The translations under genes were made by a program, and so were the position numbers. From Gemmobacter nectariphilus (lineage in GTDB: Bacteria; Pseudomonadota; Alphaproteobacteria; Rhodobacterales; Rhodobacteraceae), in NCBI GenBank assembly GCA_020721445.1, contig DYMU01000005.1, positions 62,001 to 126,000 on the forward strand: a DNA stretch of 64,000 nt, in the 5' to 3' direction. Shown in pieces: positions 18,161-26,749 of this stretch (its first letter is position 1; every line of letters starts with the position of its first letter). The notes beneath the pieces are model-generated. The model saw only the letters and a list, made by a program, of their open reading frames with translations. It was not told the DNA's origin and ran no database searches.

Positions 18161-19618
18161 TCAGCCGCGCAACACCGCCCCAATCCGCGCCACGCCATCG
18201 GGAATGCGCGACGCGGCAATCGACGAATAGGCCAGCCGATAATACCCCCGGCTGGACCGATCCGGGTGAAAGAACGCCCGCCCCGGCTCGATCAAGACAC
18301 CCTCAGCCCGCAACCGCTGGGCCAGAACCTCGGTATCCACCCCATCGGGCGCCCGCATCCAGATCGACGATCCGCCAAAGCCGCCCTGCCCGGCCACGCT
18401 TAGCCCCTGGTCGGCAATCGCCTCGTCCAGCACCTGACGGCGGCGGCGAAACGCGGTGCGCATCCGGTTGTTCAGCGCGTCGTAATGGCCATCGGCCAGA
18501 AAATAGGCCACTGTGCGCTGAATATGCCCCGGCGGATGGCGCAAGACCAGCGCACGCAGCGCCCGCGCCTCGGCAATGAATGTAGGCGATGCGACCAGAT
18601 AGCCAAGCCGCAAGCCCGGAAAGATCGACTTGGAAAACGACCCGGCATAGACCACCCGCCCGTCGCGATCGAGCGACTTCAGCGCGGGCGACACCGGTTT
18701 CAGAAACGACATCTCGAACTCGTAATCATCCTCGACGATGACAAAGCCCTGCTGCGACGCGGCCTCCAGCAGGGCCACCCGCCGGGCGACGGGCATGGTG
18801 GCGTTGGTCGGGCATTGGTGCGACGCGGTGGTGAACACTACATCGGCACCCGGCGGCAGACGGTCCGGCGGCAAGCCGTCCGCGTCAACATCCACCGGAA
18901 GCACCTCGGTGCCCGAAGGCTCCAGAATGGCGCGCAGGCCGGGATAACCGGGGTTTTCCACCACCGCGCGGCGGCCCGGCCCCAGCAGCACCTGCGCCGC
19001 CATCCACAGCGCGTTTTGCGCCCCCAGCGTCAGCAACACCTCGTCGGGCCGCGCGGCGATGCCCCGGCGCGGCAGGATGGTGCGCAAGACATGCTCGATC
19101 AGCAGCGGATCATCGCGTTCATAGTAATCAGACGTCAGCGCCGCAAAATCCCGCCGCCCCAAGGCCCGCAAGGCGCAGGCCCGCCAGTTCTGATGGTCAA
19201 ACAGCGCCGGGTCGGCTTGGCCGTAGATGAAGGGAAAGGGATAGCGCTCCCAGTCTTCGGGCTTGGCCAGCCGCGCCAGCCGTGAATAGCGCGCGCCGGT
19301 CAGGGCGCCGAAATCCAGCCCCTCGCCCCGCTCGGGCGCTGCCGGAAATTCGGGCGCACGCGGCGCGGTGTCCGACACGAAATACCCCGACCGCCCCCGC
19401 GCCGACAGATAGTCGGACGACACCAGATCGGCATAGGCCAGCGTCACCGTGATCCGGCTGACCCCCAGATGCTGCGCAAGGCCCCGCGACGATGGCATCC
19501 GGTCGCCGGGCCGCAAGCGCCCGGCCAGAATGCCCTGCACCACCATGGCGCGGATGCGGCTTTGCAAGGTGCCGACCGTGCCGGGCGGCAGGAAAAAGGC
19601 TTCGGCGGGAACCGGCAT
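18161..19618 (-). CDS. tauR: MocR/GntR-type regulator of taurine metabolism, TauR
   Basis: The 485-residue protein has an N-terminal GntR winged helix (about 16-85, PSSRGLAQHLGVSRITVTLAY) fused to a type I aminotransferase-like domain. The PLP-binding lysine is Lys330 in GSFSKSIFPG, preceded by the VEDDYE aspartates. This is the MocR architecture. In Rhodobacter capsulatus TauR activates tpa and tauABC with taurine. It sits between xsc and tpa here, and an inverted pair of half-sites overlaps its start, suggesting autoregulation. The ATG at 19618 has AGGA about seven bases upstream, inside that operator. Confidence 0.9.
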   Translation of the reverse strand: MPVPAEAFFLPPGTVGTLQSRIRAMVVQGILAGRLRPGDRMPSSRGLAQHLGVSRITVTLAYADLVSSDYLSARGRSGYFVSDTAPRAPEFPAAPERGEGLDFGALTGARYSRLARLAKPEDWERYPFPFIYGQADPALFDHQNWRACALRALGRRDFAALTSDYYERDDPLLIEHVLRTILPRRGIAARPDEVLLTLGAQNALWMAAQVLLGPGRRAVVENPGYPGLRAILEPSGTEVLPVDVDADGLPPDRLPPGADVVFTTASHQCPTNATMPVARRVALLEAASQQGFVIVEDDYEFEMSFLKPVSPALKSLDRDGRVVYAGSFSKSIFPGLRLGYLVASPTFIAEARALRALVLRHPPGHIQRTVAYFLADGHYDALNNRMRTAFRRRRQVLDEAIADQGLSVAGQGGFGGSSIWMRAPDGVDTEVLAQRLRAEGVLIEPGRAFFHPDRSSRGYYRLAYSSIAASRIPDGVARIGAVLRG

Positions 19619-19619
19619 G

Positions 19620-19648
19620 ATCTGGTCCTATCAATGATAAGTCCAGAT
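19620..19648 (-). promoter_or_regulatory. Inverted TauR-like half-sites at the tauR start
   Basis: ATCTGGTCCTATC (19620-19632) and GATAAGTCCAGAT (19636-19648) form an inverted repeat matching at 11 of 13 positions around a 3-base centre. Each arm contains the same core as the xsc and tpa operators but in opposing orientation. It covers the ribosome-binding region of tauR, so binding would probably repress. Confidence 0.65.
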
Positions 19649-19686
19649 CATCCGTCCTGCCGCCAAAGGTCAAGCCCACGCCTTGG

Positions 19687-19718
19687 GATTGCTGCTTGCC
19701 AAATACTCCCGCCGGAGG
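19687..19718. repeat. Rhodobacteraceae intergenic repeat, TTGCCAAATAC core (copy 1)
   Basis: The segment reads GCTGCTTGCCAAATACTCCC with a CCGCCGGAGG hairpin end, directly beyond the tpa stop. Related copies are at 24602-24630, 52044-52070 and 63829-63860. All are at gene 3' ends or in gaps. Confidence 0.7.
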
Positions 19719-19719
19719 C

Positions 19720-21096
19720 TTACCCCATCACCCGCAGCAGCGCCCCGTCAATGGCATCGGTGATCTGGTCGATGTCATCGGGCGTGGCAATCAGCGCAGG
19801 CGACAGGCACAGCGTGTTGTTGAACCCCGGCACAGAACGGTTGGTGGCGCCGATGATCACGCCTTGCGCCATGCAGTCGGCCACCACCGCCTGCACCCGC
19901 TTTTCATCCAGTGGTTCCTTGGTGCCCCGGTCGGCCACCAGTTCCGCGCCGCAAAACAGGCCCTTGCCGCGCACATTGCCGATCACGGCATGCTTGTCCA
20001 TCAGCGCATGCAGGTTGCCCATCAGCCGCGCGCCCATGGCGGTGGTGTTGGCCAAAAGACCCTCATCCTCGATGATCCGCATGTTTTCCAGCGCCGCCGC
20101 CGGGCCGGCGGTGCAGCCGCCAAAGGTGCTGATGTCACGGAAATAGCTCATCGGATCGCTGGGGTCGTCCTTGAACATCGCAAACACGGCTTCCGTGGTC
20201 ACCGTGCAGGAAATCGCGGCATAGCCCGAGGCCACACCCTTGGCCATGGTCACGAAATCGGGCTGGATGCCATAGTGCTGATAGCCGAACCATTCGCCGG
20301 TCCGTCCGACGCCGCAAACCACCTCATCTATATGCAGCAAGATGTTGTATTTGCGGCAAATCTCTTGCACGCGGGGCCAATAGCCATCGGGGGGGGCAAT
20401 CACCCCGCCGCCCGCCGTCACCGGTTCCAGCACCAGCGCCCCGATGGTATCGGGGCCTTCGCGCAGGATCACCTCTTCGATGGCATCGGCGGCGCGTTCG
20501 CCATAGTTCTGAACGTCCCATTGCTTGCGGTATTCAAGGCAATGCGGCACCATCACGAAACCATCGGGATAGGGCCCGTATTGCGCCGCGCGCTGCGCCT
20601 GCCCCGATGTCGCCAGTGTGCCGATGGTGGTGCCGTGGTAGTCGCGCTCGCGATACAGGACCTTCCATTTGCGGCCACCATGATGCTTGTGCGCGATCTG
20701 GCGCACCATCTTGTAGACCTTCTCGTTCGCCTCGGAGCCTGAGTTGGAATAATAGACCCGGGTCAGACCCGGCATCTTTTCGATCAATCGCTGGGCAAAG
20801 CGCGCGCCCGGCACCGACCCTGCGGCGCCGGCGAAATAGTTCATCTTGATCAACTGGTCGCGCACGGCATTGGCAATGCTCTCGCGGCCATAGCCGACAT
20901 TCACCGTCCAGACCCCGCCCGACACCGCATCCAGATGCTCTTTGCCCTTCGCATCCCAGACCCGCATGCCCCGGCCCTCGATGATCACGCGGGGGTCCAC
21001 TGTCTCATAGGGTTTGTGCTGGCTCAGATGATGCCAGACATGGGCGCGATCCGCCTCGACCACCTGTGAGATATCGTTGCTGCTGTAGCCGTCCAT
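19720..21096 (-). CDS. tpa: Taurine:pyruvate aminotransferase Tpa
   Basis: Tpa transfers the amino group of taurine to pyruvate, giving sulfoacetaldehyde and alanine. The 458-residue protein is a class III PLP aminotransferase, with YYSNSGSEANEK at about 115-126, the HIDEVVCGVGRTG segment near 255-267 and the PLP lysine Lys286 in TMAKGVASGY. The length matches known Tpa. I chose the ATG at 21096 (AGAAGG upstream); the frame stays open to 21222 but that part contains the operator. Divergent tauABC and the nearby xsc and tauR support taurine as substrate. Confidence 0.93.
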   Translation of the reverse strand: MDGYSSNDISQVVEADRAHVWHHLSQHKPYETVDPRVIIEGRGMRVWDAKGKEHLDAVSGGVWTVNVGYGRESIANAVRDQLIKMNYFAGAAGSVPGARFAQRLIEKMPGLTRVYYSNSGSEANEKVYKMVRQIAHKHHGGRKWKVLYRERDYHGTTIGTLATSGQAQRAAQYGPYPDGFVMVPHCLEYRKQWDVQNYGERAADAIEEVILREGPDTIGALVLEPVTAGGGVIAPPDGYWPRVQEICRKYNILLHIDEVVCGVGRTGEWFGYQHYGIQPDFVTMAKGVASGYAAISCTVTTEAVFAMFKDDPSDPMSYFRDISTFGGCTAGPAAALENMRIIEDEGLLANTTAMGARLMGNLHALMDKHAVIGNVRGKGLFCGAELVADRGTKEPLDEKRVQAVVADCMAQGVIIGATNRSVPGFNNTLCLSPALIATPDDIDQITDAIDGALLRVMG

Positions 21097-21152
21097 CGAA
21101 GCGCCCTTCTGCCAGATCAAGCCCCCAGCATCCGCCTTTGCGGCGGGCATTC

Positions 21153-21185
21153 GTAGGACCAGAGGCCGCGCGACCATAAGGCCAG
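21153..21185 (-). promoter_or_regulatory. TauR-type operator before tpa
   Basis: Direct half-sites TAGGACCAG (21154-21162) and TAAGGCCAG (21177-21185) are spaced 23 bases, the same as before xsc. The near edge is 58 bases from the tpa start, again the same geometry as at xsc. It lies in the 269-base divergent gap between tpa and tauA. A weaker single match, ATGGCCTTA at 21285-21293, is closer to tauA. Confidence 0.75.
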
Positions 21186-21365
21186 TTACAGAATCGTTTT
21201 GCGCCCGACAAAAGCGGGGCAAAGATCATGGGCTTGGGCATGCCGACGGCGCACGGGGGCGATCCGCTTTCGTGCGAACCCCGCATGGCCTTACGACAGA
21301 CGCAAAAATCGCCCCGACCAAAGAGGGCAAGACCCAACACGTCACCCCAACACGGAGAAGCACGC

Positions 21366-22367
21366 ATGACATTTCGCAAGACCCTGACAAGCGCGGTCGC
21401 CACGGCGGCCCTGTTGGCCGGCACCACCAGCGCCATGGCGCTGGACGAGCTGACCGTTGCCTATTTCATGGAATGGCCGATGCCGTTCCAATACGCCAAG
21501 GCCAATGGCACCTTTGACGAGGCGCTTGGGATGAAGGTCAATTGGGTGGCCTTCGACACCGGAACCGCGATGTCCGCCGCCATGGCTGCGGGCGATGTGC
21601 AGATTGCCGTCAGCCAGGGCGTGCCGCCGTTTGTGGTTGCGGCCAGTGCGGGCCAGGACTTGCAGGTGATTGATGTCGCGGTCAGCTATTCCGACAACGA
21701 CAACTGCGTGGTGCGGTCTGATCTGGAAATCACCAAGGACAATGCCACCGATCTTGTCGGCAAGAAGGTGGCCGTGCCGCTGGGCACCGCCGCGCATTAC
21801 GGCTTTTTGCGGCAGATGGAGCATTTCGGCATTGATCTGGCCAGCCTTGACATCGTCGACATGGCCCCGCCGGATGGGGCCGCAGCCATCGCGCAAGGCG
21901 CGGTTGACATGGCCTGCGGCTATGGCGGCGGTCTGAACCGGATGAAGGAACATGGCAACGTGCTGCTGACCGGCGCCGAAAAAGAGGCGTTGGGTATTCT
22001 GGTGTTCGACGTGACATCGGCCCCTGCGCCCTTCGTCGCCGAAAACCCCGAGGTGGTGACCAAGTTCCTGAAAGTCGTGGCCGACAGCAACGCGATGTGG
22101 AACGAAGGTTTGAGACAGGCCGAAATGCTGCCGGTCATCGCCAAGGATGCCGGAATGGATGAAGCCACCGCCGCCAAGGACATCAGCACTTTCGTCTTCC
22201 CCTCGGTCGAGGACCAGTTGTCCGACAAATGGCTGGGCGGTGCGGCACAGGCCTTCATGCAGGGCGTGGCCGGCGTCTTTGTGGCGGCAGGCTCGATCCC
22301 CGCGGCCCTGCCCAGCTATGACGCCGCCGTGAACACCGGCCCGCTGGCCGCCGTCAAGGGCATGTAA
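21366..22367 (+). CDS. tauA: Taurine ABC transporter substrate-binding protein TauA
   Basis: This is a 333-residue periplasmic binding protein with a Sec signal peptide (about 1-24, ending at SAMA). The mature part has the TauA/SsuA/NitT fold, with LTVAYFMEWPMPFQYAK at the start and GTAMSAAMAAGDVQIA-type sulfonate-binding segments. It captures taurine for TauBC. The ATG at 21366 follows ACGGAG; the frame upstream lies in the promoter gap. It is transcribed away from tpa. A hairpin after the gene probably sets a higher level of TauA than of TauBC. Confidence 0.93.
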   Translation: MTFRKTLTSAVATAALLAGTTSAMALDELTVAYFMEWPMPFQYAKANGTFDEALGMKVNWVAFDTGTAMSAAMAAGDVQIAVSQGVPPFVVAASAGQDLQVIDVAVSYSDNDNCVVRSDLEITKDNATDLVGKKVAVPLGTAAHYGFLRQMEHFGIDLASLDIVDMAPPDGAAAIAQGAVDMACGYGGGLNRMKEHGNVLLTGAEKEALGILVFDVTSAPAPFVAENPEVVTKFLKVVADSNAMWNEGLRQAEMLPVIAKDAGMDEATAAKDISTFVFPSVEDQLSDKWLGGAAQAFMQGVAGVFVAAGSIPAALPSYDAAVNTGPLAAVKGM

Positions 22368-22375
22368 CGCGCCCT

Positions 22376-22407
22376 CGGGCGGCCCGGTTTTACCAAAGGG
22401 CCGCCCG
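22376..22407 (+). terminator. Attenuating hairpin between tauA and tauB
   Basis: CGGGCGGCCC and GGGCCGCCCG form a 10-bp stem around a 12-base loop. There is no T-run, so it is more likely a 3'-end stabiliser of tauA mRNA than a complete terminator. Confidence 0.6.
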
Positions 22408-22426
22408 GCCCATGACTGGAGCCGAC

Positions 22427-23230
22427 ATGTCCGGACTGATCATCGACAACATCTCGATGCGCTTTGACTTGCCCAACGGCAAGTCGGTGCAGGCGTTGCA
22501 AAACGTGTCGCTTGACCTGAAACAGGGCGAGCTTTTGGCCGTGCTGGGCCCGTCGGGCTGTGGCAAGACCACGCTTTTGAACATCCTTGCGGGCTTTCTG
22601 GCCCCGACCGAAGGCCAGATCCGGCTGGGCGGCAAGCGGGTGATGGGCCCAAGCCCGGAACGCGGCATGGTGTTTCAGCAAGGCGCGCTGTTCGAATGGA
22701 TGAACGTGCGCCACAACATCGACTTCGGCCCGCGGATGAAGGGGATGCCAAGGGCCGAGCGTGACCGCATCACCGATCACCTGCTGGAAACCGTCGGCCT
22801 GCACGACTTTGGCGAAAAGGCGGTGTATGAACTTTCGGGTGGCATGCAGCAGCGGGTGGCCTTGGCGCGCTGTCTGGCCAATGACCCGGACGTGATCTTG
22901 ATGGACGAACCCCTTGGCGCGCTGGACGCGCTGACGCGCGAAAAGATGCAAGGGCTGGTGCTGAAGCTGTGGAAGGAAACCGCCAAGACCGTGGTGCTGA
23001 TCACCCATTCGGTCGAAGAGGCGCTGATGCTGGGCGAACGGCTGGTGGTGATGGCCCCGCGACCGGGACGGATTTTTCGCGAATACCGCCTGCCCTTTGC
23101 CGAACGCGGGGTCAACATGGACCTGCGCGAGGTCAAGCGGTCCAAAGGCTTTGCCCAGACGCGCGACGAGATTCTGGAAATGATCTGGGGGATGGAAGAG
23201 GAAATCATGGGCAAGAGGGACAGCGCCTGA
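22427..23230 (+). CDS. tauB: Taurine ABC transporter ATP-binding protein TauB
   Basis: The 267-residue ATPase has Walker A GPSGCGKTT at 41-49, signature LSGGMQQR, Walker B VILMDEPLGALD and the switch histidine in LITHSVEEA. It energises taurine uptake through TauC. Of two in-frame ATGs (22412 and 22427), the second has GGAG at the correct spacing. tauC begins on the last base of the tauB stop (TGATG), so they are coupled. Confidence 0.94.
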   Translation: MSGLIIDNISMRFDLPNGKSVQALQNVSLDLKQGELLAVLGPSGCGKTTLLNILAGFLAPTEGQIRLGGKRVMGPSPERGMVFQQGALFEWMNVRHNIDFGPRMKGMPRAERDRITDHLLETVGLHDFGEKAVYELSGGMQQRVALARCLANDPDVILMDEPLGALDALTREKMQGLVLKLWKETAKTVVLITHSVEEALMLGERLVVMAPRPGRIFREYRLPFAERGVNMDLREVKRSKGFAQTRDEILEMIWGMEEEIMGKRDSA

Positions 23231-24498
23231 TGATGGTTCTTCTGGTCTATGTGGCGATCTTTGTCGTCTCGATGCTGGTCTGGGGCCGGATCAAGCGCCA
23301 CCGCGACCGGCATGATTTCACCTCGCTGAAAACCGTGACCTTTGGCGACGAATCCGCGATCACCCCCGACCGGGTGGCCAGCGTGATTTCGGTGCTGTCA
23401 GTGTTCCTGATCTGGGGCGCCTTCACCGGATCAAGCGTCGTGCCGCTGCATGTGCCGGGGCCGTTCATCGGCGAGGCCGGGTTCAGCTATACCGCCCGCG
23501 ACGCCAGCGGGGCCGAGGCGCAGGCGCAGGTTCGCATTCTGGTGCATGCCATTGGGGCCAAGCCCGCGGCCCCAGCCGTGCCCGAAGGCCCAGCCGTGCC
23601 CGAAGGCACAGGCTTTGCCAAGGGGGATGCGGCCATCGTGGCGGCCTGGCGGTCGGTGCTGATCCGCCCTGCCGACAACGACGGGCCGGGCGCGCAGGTC
23701 GTGGCGATCAACGGCCAGCCGATTGCGGTGGATCAGGAGATCGACGTCGACGGCGGGTCGGTCACGCTGACCGGCAAAGGCAGCCTAAATTTTCAGGCGG
23801 CGCGCGGCATGCAGATGGAACCGATCTGGCTGCCCTCGCCCGAGGCGGTGGGGACGCGGCTGGTCGAGATCGCAGGCAACGGCTTTCAGAATACCTCGCT
23901 CTGGGGGCATCTGGGGGCGTCGCTGGCGCGGGTGCTGGCGGGGTTCGTGCTGGGGTCGGCGGTGGGCATCCCGCTTGGCTATGCCATGGGTCTTTCGGGC
24001 TGGTTCAGGGGCTGGTTCGACCCGATCGTCGAATTCATGCGCCCGGTGCCGCCCCTGGCGCTGATCCCCCTGGTGATCATCTGGTTCGGCATCTGGGAAA
24101 CCGGCAAGGTGGTGCTGCTGTTTCTGGCGGCGCTGTGGATCATGGTCATCGCGGCGCGGTCGGGGGTTTCGGGGGTAAAGCTGTCGAAGATCCATGCCGC
24201 CTATTCGCTGGGCGCAAGCAAGGCCCAGATCTTGCGCCATGTGATCATCCCCAACAGCCTGCCTGACCTGTTCACCGGGGCAAGGGTGGCGATGGGGGTG
24301 TGCTGGGGCACGGTGGTGGCGGCCGAGCTGGTGGCGGCACAAAAGGGCGCGGGCATGATGATCATTGCCGCATCCAAATTCCAGCTGACCGATATCGTGG
24401 TGATGGGGATCATCCTGATCGGAATAATCGGCTATGGCATCGACACCCTGATGCGGATGGCCGAGCGGCGCATGGTGCCGTGGAAAGGCCGCGGTTGA
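23230..24498 (+). CDS. tauC: Taurine ABC transporter permease TauC with an added periplasmic domain
   Basis: The 422-residue protein is about 150 residues longer than typical TauC. Residues 1-20 form an extra membrane segment, and about 48-67 correspond to the usual first helix. Residues of roughly 70-194 are an insertion with no membrane character, and 195-422 are the BPD-type permease core with the EAA loop (SLGASKAQILRHVIIP). The insert has a YTARDASG...AQAQVRILV strand pattern and an NDGPGAQVVAINGQPI...GKGSLNFQ pattern like cadherin/VCBS-type beta domains, joined by a Pro/Glu linker with PAVPEG twice. The domain identity is my inference. Confidence 0.85.
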   Translation: MMVLLVYVAIFVVSMLVWGRIKRHRDRHDFTSLKTVTFGDESAITPDRVASVISVLSVFLIWGAFTGSSVVPLHVPGPFIGEAGFSYTARDASGAEAQAQVRILVHAIGAKPAAPAVPEGPAVPEGTGFAKGDAAIVAAWRSVLIRPADNDGPGAQVVAINGQPIAVDQEIDVDGGSVTLTGKGSLNFQAARGMQMEPIWLPSPEAVGTRLVEIAGNGFQNTSLWGHLGASLARVLAGFVLGSAVGIPLGYAMGLSGWFRGWFDPIVEFMRPVPPLALIPLVIIWFGIWETGKVVLLFLAALWIMVIAARSGVSGVKLSKIHAAYSLGASKAQILRHVIIPNSLPDLFTGARVAMGVCWGTVVAAELVAAQKGAGMMIIAASKFQLTDIVVMGIILIGIIGYGIDTLMRMAERRMVPWKGRG

Positions 24499-24601
24499 CT
24501 GTCCGCCGTGCGACAGGCGGCGATGTGCCGCTTTTCAACAGGTTAGGGACCGCCTTTAACCAATGGTCAAGGATTTGGGGGCGCTGCCCCCGTCGCTGCG
24601 C

Positions 24602-24630
24602 GACTCCCCCGGGGTATTTTTGCCAAGGGG
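24602..24630. repeat. Rhodobacteraceae intergenic repeat (copy 2)
   Basis: The segment GACTCCCCCGGGGTATTTTT followed by GCCAAGGGG lies in the 235-base gap after tauC and is preceded by a GC-rich GCTGCCCCCGTCGCTGCGCG stretch. Its reverse complement aligns with copy 1 over the TTGGCAAA-ATAC core. No gene is visible in the rest of this gap. Confidence 0.65.
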
Positions 24631-24733
24631 ATGCGCAAGGCGGTGTTGCCCGGCGGGCACGGGGGCTGCACTGCGGATTGCGCGGGCACCTAGGCTGGGC
24701 TAGGCAGCGGGGCGAAGAAAGAGGGGGACGAGC

Positions 24734-26014
24734 ATGGGGGGCGCAATGACAGAGCCGACAGAGCGGTTGCGGGCGCTGTTTGACCGCGCGGTGGAAGTGG
24801 CCGACCCGATGCGCAGCCTTGCCCGGCATCTGCCCGCGCGGCCCGAGGGCCGGGTGGTGGTGGTGGGCGCGGGCAAGGCCAGCGCGCGGATGGCCGAGGC
24901 GGTGGAGGCCGCATGGGGGCCGTGCGAGGGGCTGGTGATAACCCGCTATGGCTATGGCCGGCCGTGCCGGGGGATCGAGATTGTCGAGGCGGCGCATCCG
25001 GTGCCGGATGCCGCAGGACAAGCCGCCACCGCGCGGATGCTGGCGCTGCTGGAGGGCTGTGGCGAGGCCGATTTCGTGCTGGCGCTGATTTCGGGCGGGG
25101 CCTCGGCCTTGCTGGTGGCCCCGGCGCGCGGCGTGACGCTGGAGGAAAAGCGGGCGGTGAATGCGGCGCTTTTGGCCAGTGGCGCGCCGATTGACCGGAT
25201 GAACACGGTCCGCAAGCACATCAGCCGGGTGAAGGGCGGGCAGTTGGCGGCGGCGGCTTACCCTGCACGGATGCTGTGCCTGATGATCTCGGACGTGCCG
25301 GGCGACGATCCGGCCTTCATCGGGTCGGGGCCGACGGTGGGCGACGGGTCGTCCGCGGCAGAGGCCCGCGCGGTGCTGGCGCGCTGGCAGGTGGCGGTGC
25401 CTGCATCGGTGACGGCGGCGCTGGCGCGACCGACCGGGGTGATTGCGCCCGGCGATCTGCGGCTGAGCCGGGTGGAAAACCGGATCTACGCGGCGCCTGC
25501 GCAATCGCTGGCTGCGGCGGCCGAGAGGGCGCGCGGCTTTGGCTGGCAGGTCGAGAGCTTGGGGGACGCGCTGGAGGGCGAGGCGCGCGCGGTGGCGGCA
25601 GAGCATGCGGCACAGGCGCGGGTGGCGCAGGCGCGGATGGGCGCGGCGGATGCGCCACTGGTGTGGCTGTCGGGTGGCGAGTTGACCGTCACCCGGCGGG
25701 GGGCGGGGATCGGCGGCCCCAATGCGGAATATTGTCTGGCCCTGGCTTTGGCGCTGCAAGGGGCGGCCGGGATTTACGCGCTGGCCTGCGATACCGATGG
25801 TGTGGATGGCGCGGCCGAGGTGGCGGGGGCAATCGTCACCCCCGACACCCTGACCCGCGCGGCGGCGCTGGGTCTGGATGCGGCGGAGGCGCTGGCGGCC
25901 AATGACGCGCACAGCTTTTTCGCGGCAGTGGGTGGTCAGGTGATCACCGGGCCGACCCTGACCAATGTCAACGACTTTCGGGCGCTGCTGATCTTGCCGC
26001 CTGCGGTAGGCTGA
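24734..26014 (+). CDS. Glycerate 2-kinase / type-2 glycerate kinase (MOFRL family)
   Basis: The 426-residue protein has the GckA/TtuD layout. The N-terminal DUF4147 domain has VVVGAGKASARMAEA and LISGGASALLVAP, followed by the family signature KHISRVKGGQLA and SDVPGDDP. The C-terminal MOFRL domain has GGPNAEYCLALAL and ACDTDGVDGAAEVAG. Such enzymes phosphorylate D-glycerate to 2-phosphoglycerate; older annotations call them hydroxypyruvate reductase. It stands alone between tauC and the convergent aldolase gene. GAGGGGG precedes the ATG at 24734; an alternative ATG is at 24746. Tartrate or glyoxylate metabolism is possible, but the neighbours do not say which. Confidence 0.85.
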   Translation: MGGAMTEPTERLRALFDRAVEVADPMRSLARHLPARPEGRVVVVGAGKASARMAEAVEAAWGPCEGLVITRYGYGRPCRGIEIVEAAHPVPDAAGQAATARMLALLEGCGEADFVLALISGGASALLVAPARGVTLEEKRAVNAALLASGAPIDRMNTVRKHISRVKGGQLAAAAYPARMLCLMISDVPGDDPAFIGSGPTVGDGSSAAEARAVLARWQVAVPASVTAALARPTGVIAPGDLRLSRVENRIYAAPAQSLAAAAERARGFGWQVESLGDALEGEARAVAAEHAAQARVAQARMGAADAPLVWLSGGELTVTRRGAGIGGPNAEYCLALALALQGAAGIYALACDTDGVDGAAEVAGAIVTPDTLTRAAALGLDAAEALAANDAHSFFAAVGGQVITGPTLTNVNDFRALLILPPAVG

Positions 26015-26089
26015 CGGGCGGCAGGGCTGCATCGGTGCCGCCGGCGCGTGCGCGGGGAGCTGTCTGGCCCCGGTCAAGACCCGCCGCTG

Positions 26090-26749
26090 TCAGCCCTTGG
26101 CCCGGTCCTGCACGCCATAGCTGGCAAAGCTGCGGCCAGCGTCGGCCAGATCGGCCTGGGTCAGGATATGGCCGCCGCCGATTTGCAAGACGTGGTAATA
26201 CTGATGCGCCAGCGCCTCCAGCTCGTGCGCGAGCCAAGCGGCGCGGGCAAGGTTCGGGCCGCCGACCAGCATGCCATGATTGGCCATCAGGCAGCCATTG
26301 CGCCCGTCCATCGCCGCCAGCACCTGCGATGACAATTCGGGCGTGCCATAGGTGGCATAGCCCGAACAGCGGATGTCGGGGCCGCCAAAGGCCGCCATCA
26401 TGTAATGCACCGCCGGAATCGGTTTGCGGGCGATGGCAAGGATGGTGCTGAACGGCGCATGCGTATGGACGATGGCGTTGAAATCGGGCCGCGCGCGCAT
26501 CAGATCCAGATGAAAGCGCCATTCGGTTGACGGCTTGAGGGGGCCGTCATAGGCGCCATCGGTCCGGTCCAGCGGCATGCGCGCCAGCATGTCGGGGGCC
26601 AGCCGCGCGGCCGGAACGCCCGATGGGGTGATCAGGATCGCGTCGCCCAGTCGCGCCGACAGGTTGCCCGAAGACCCACGGTTCAGCCCGCTGGCATCCA
26701 GCTCTTGTGCGCAGGCGACCAATTCGCTGCGCAGGTGATGTTCGGTCAT
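26090..26749 (-). CDS. Class II aldolase, probable 5-methylthioribulose-1-phosphate aldolase (Ald2-type)
   Basis: The 219-residue protein belongs to the fuculose-phosphate aldolase family. The catalytic glutamate and zinc ligands are in place: Glu76, His95 and His97 (VHTHAPF) and His158 (ANHGM), each three residues off the classical FucA numbering. Its ATG overlaps the mtnA stop (26746-26749), so MtnA and this enzyme are made together. That pairing fits the DHAP shunt, where 5-methylthioribulose 1-phosphate is cleaved to dihydroxyacetone phosphate and 2-methylthioacetaldehyde instead of entering the MtnB dehydratase route. It lacks the residues expected of MtnB only by context, not by direct proof. 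Confidence 0.75.
   Translation of the reverse strand: MTEHHLRSELVACAQELDASGLNRGSSGNLSARLGDAILITPSGVPAARLAPDMLARMPLDRTDGAYDGPLKPSTEWRFHLDLMRARPDFNAIVHTHAPFSTILAIARKPIPAVHYMMAAFGGPDIRCSGYATYGTPELSSQVLAAMDGRNGCLMANHGMLVGGPNLARAAWLAHELEALAHQYYHVLQIGGGHILTQADLADAGRSFASYGVQDRAKG

Noticed and set aside
21285..21293. Second TauR operator for tauA
   Set aside because: Only a single 8-of-9 match (ATGGCCTTA) with no partner at the 23-base spacing; it could be chance.
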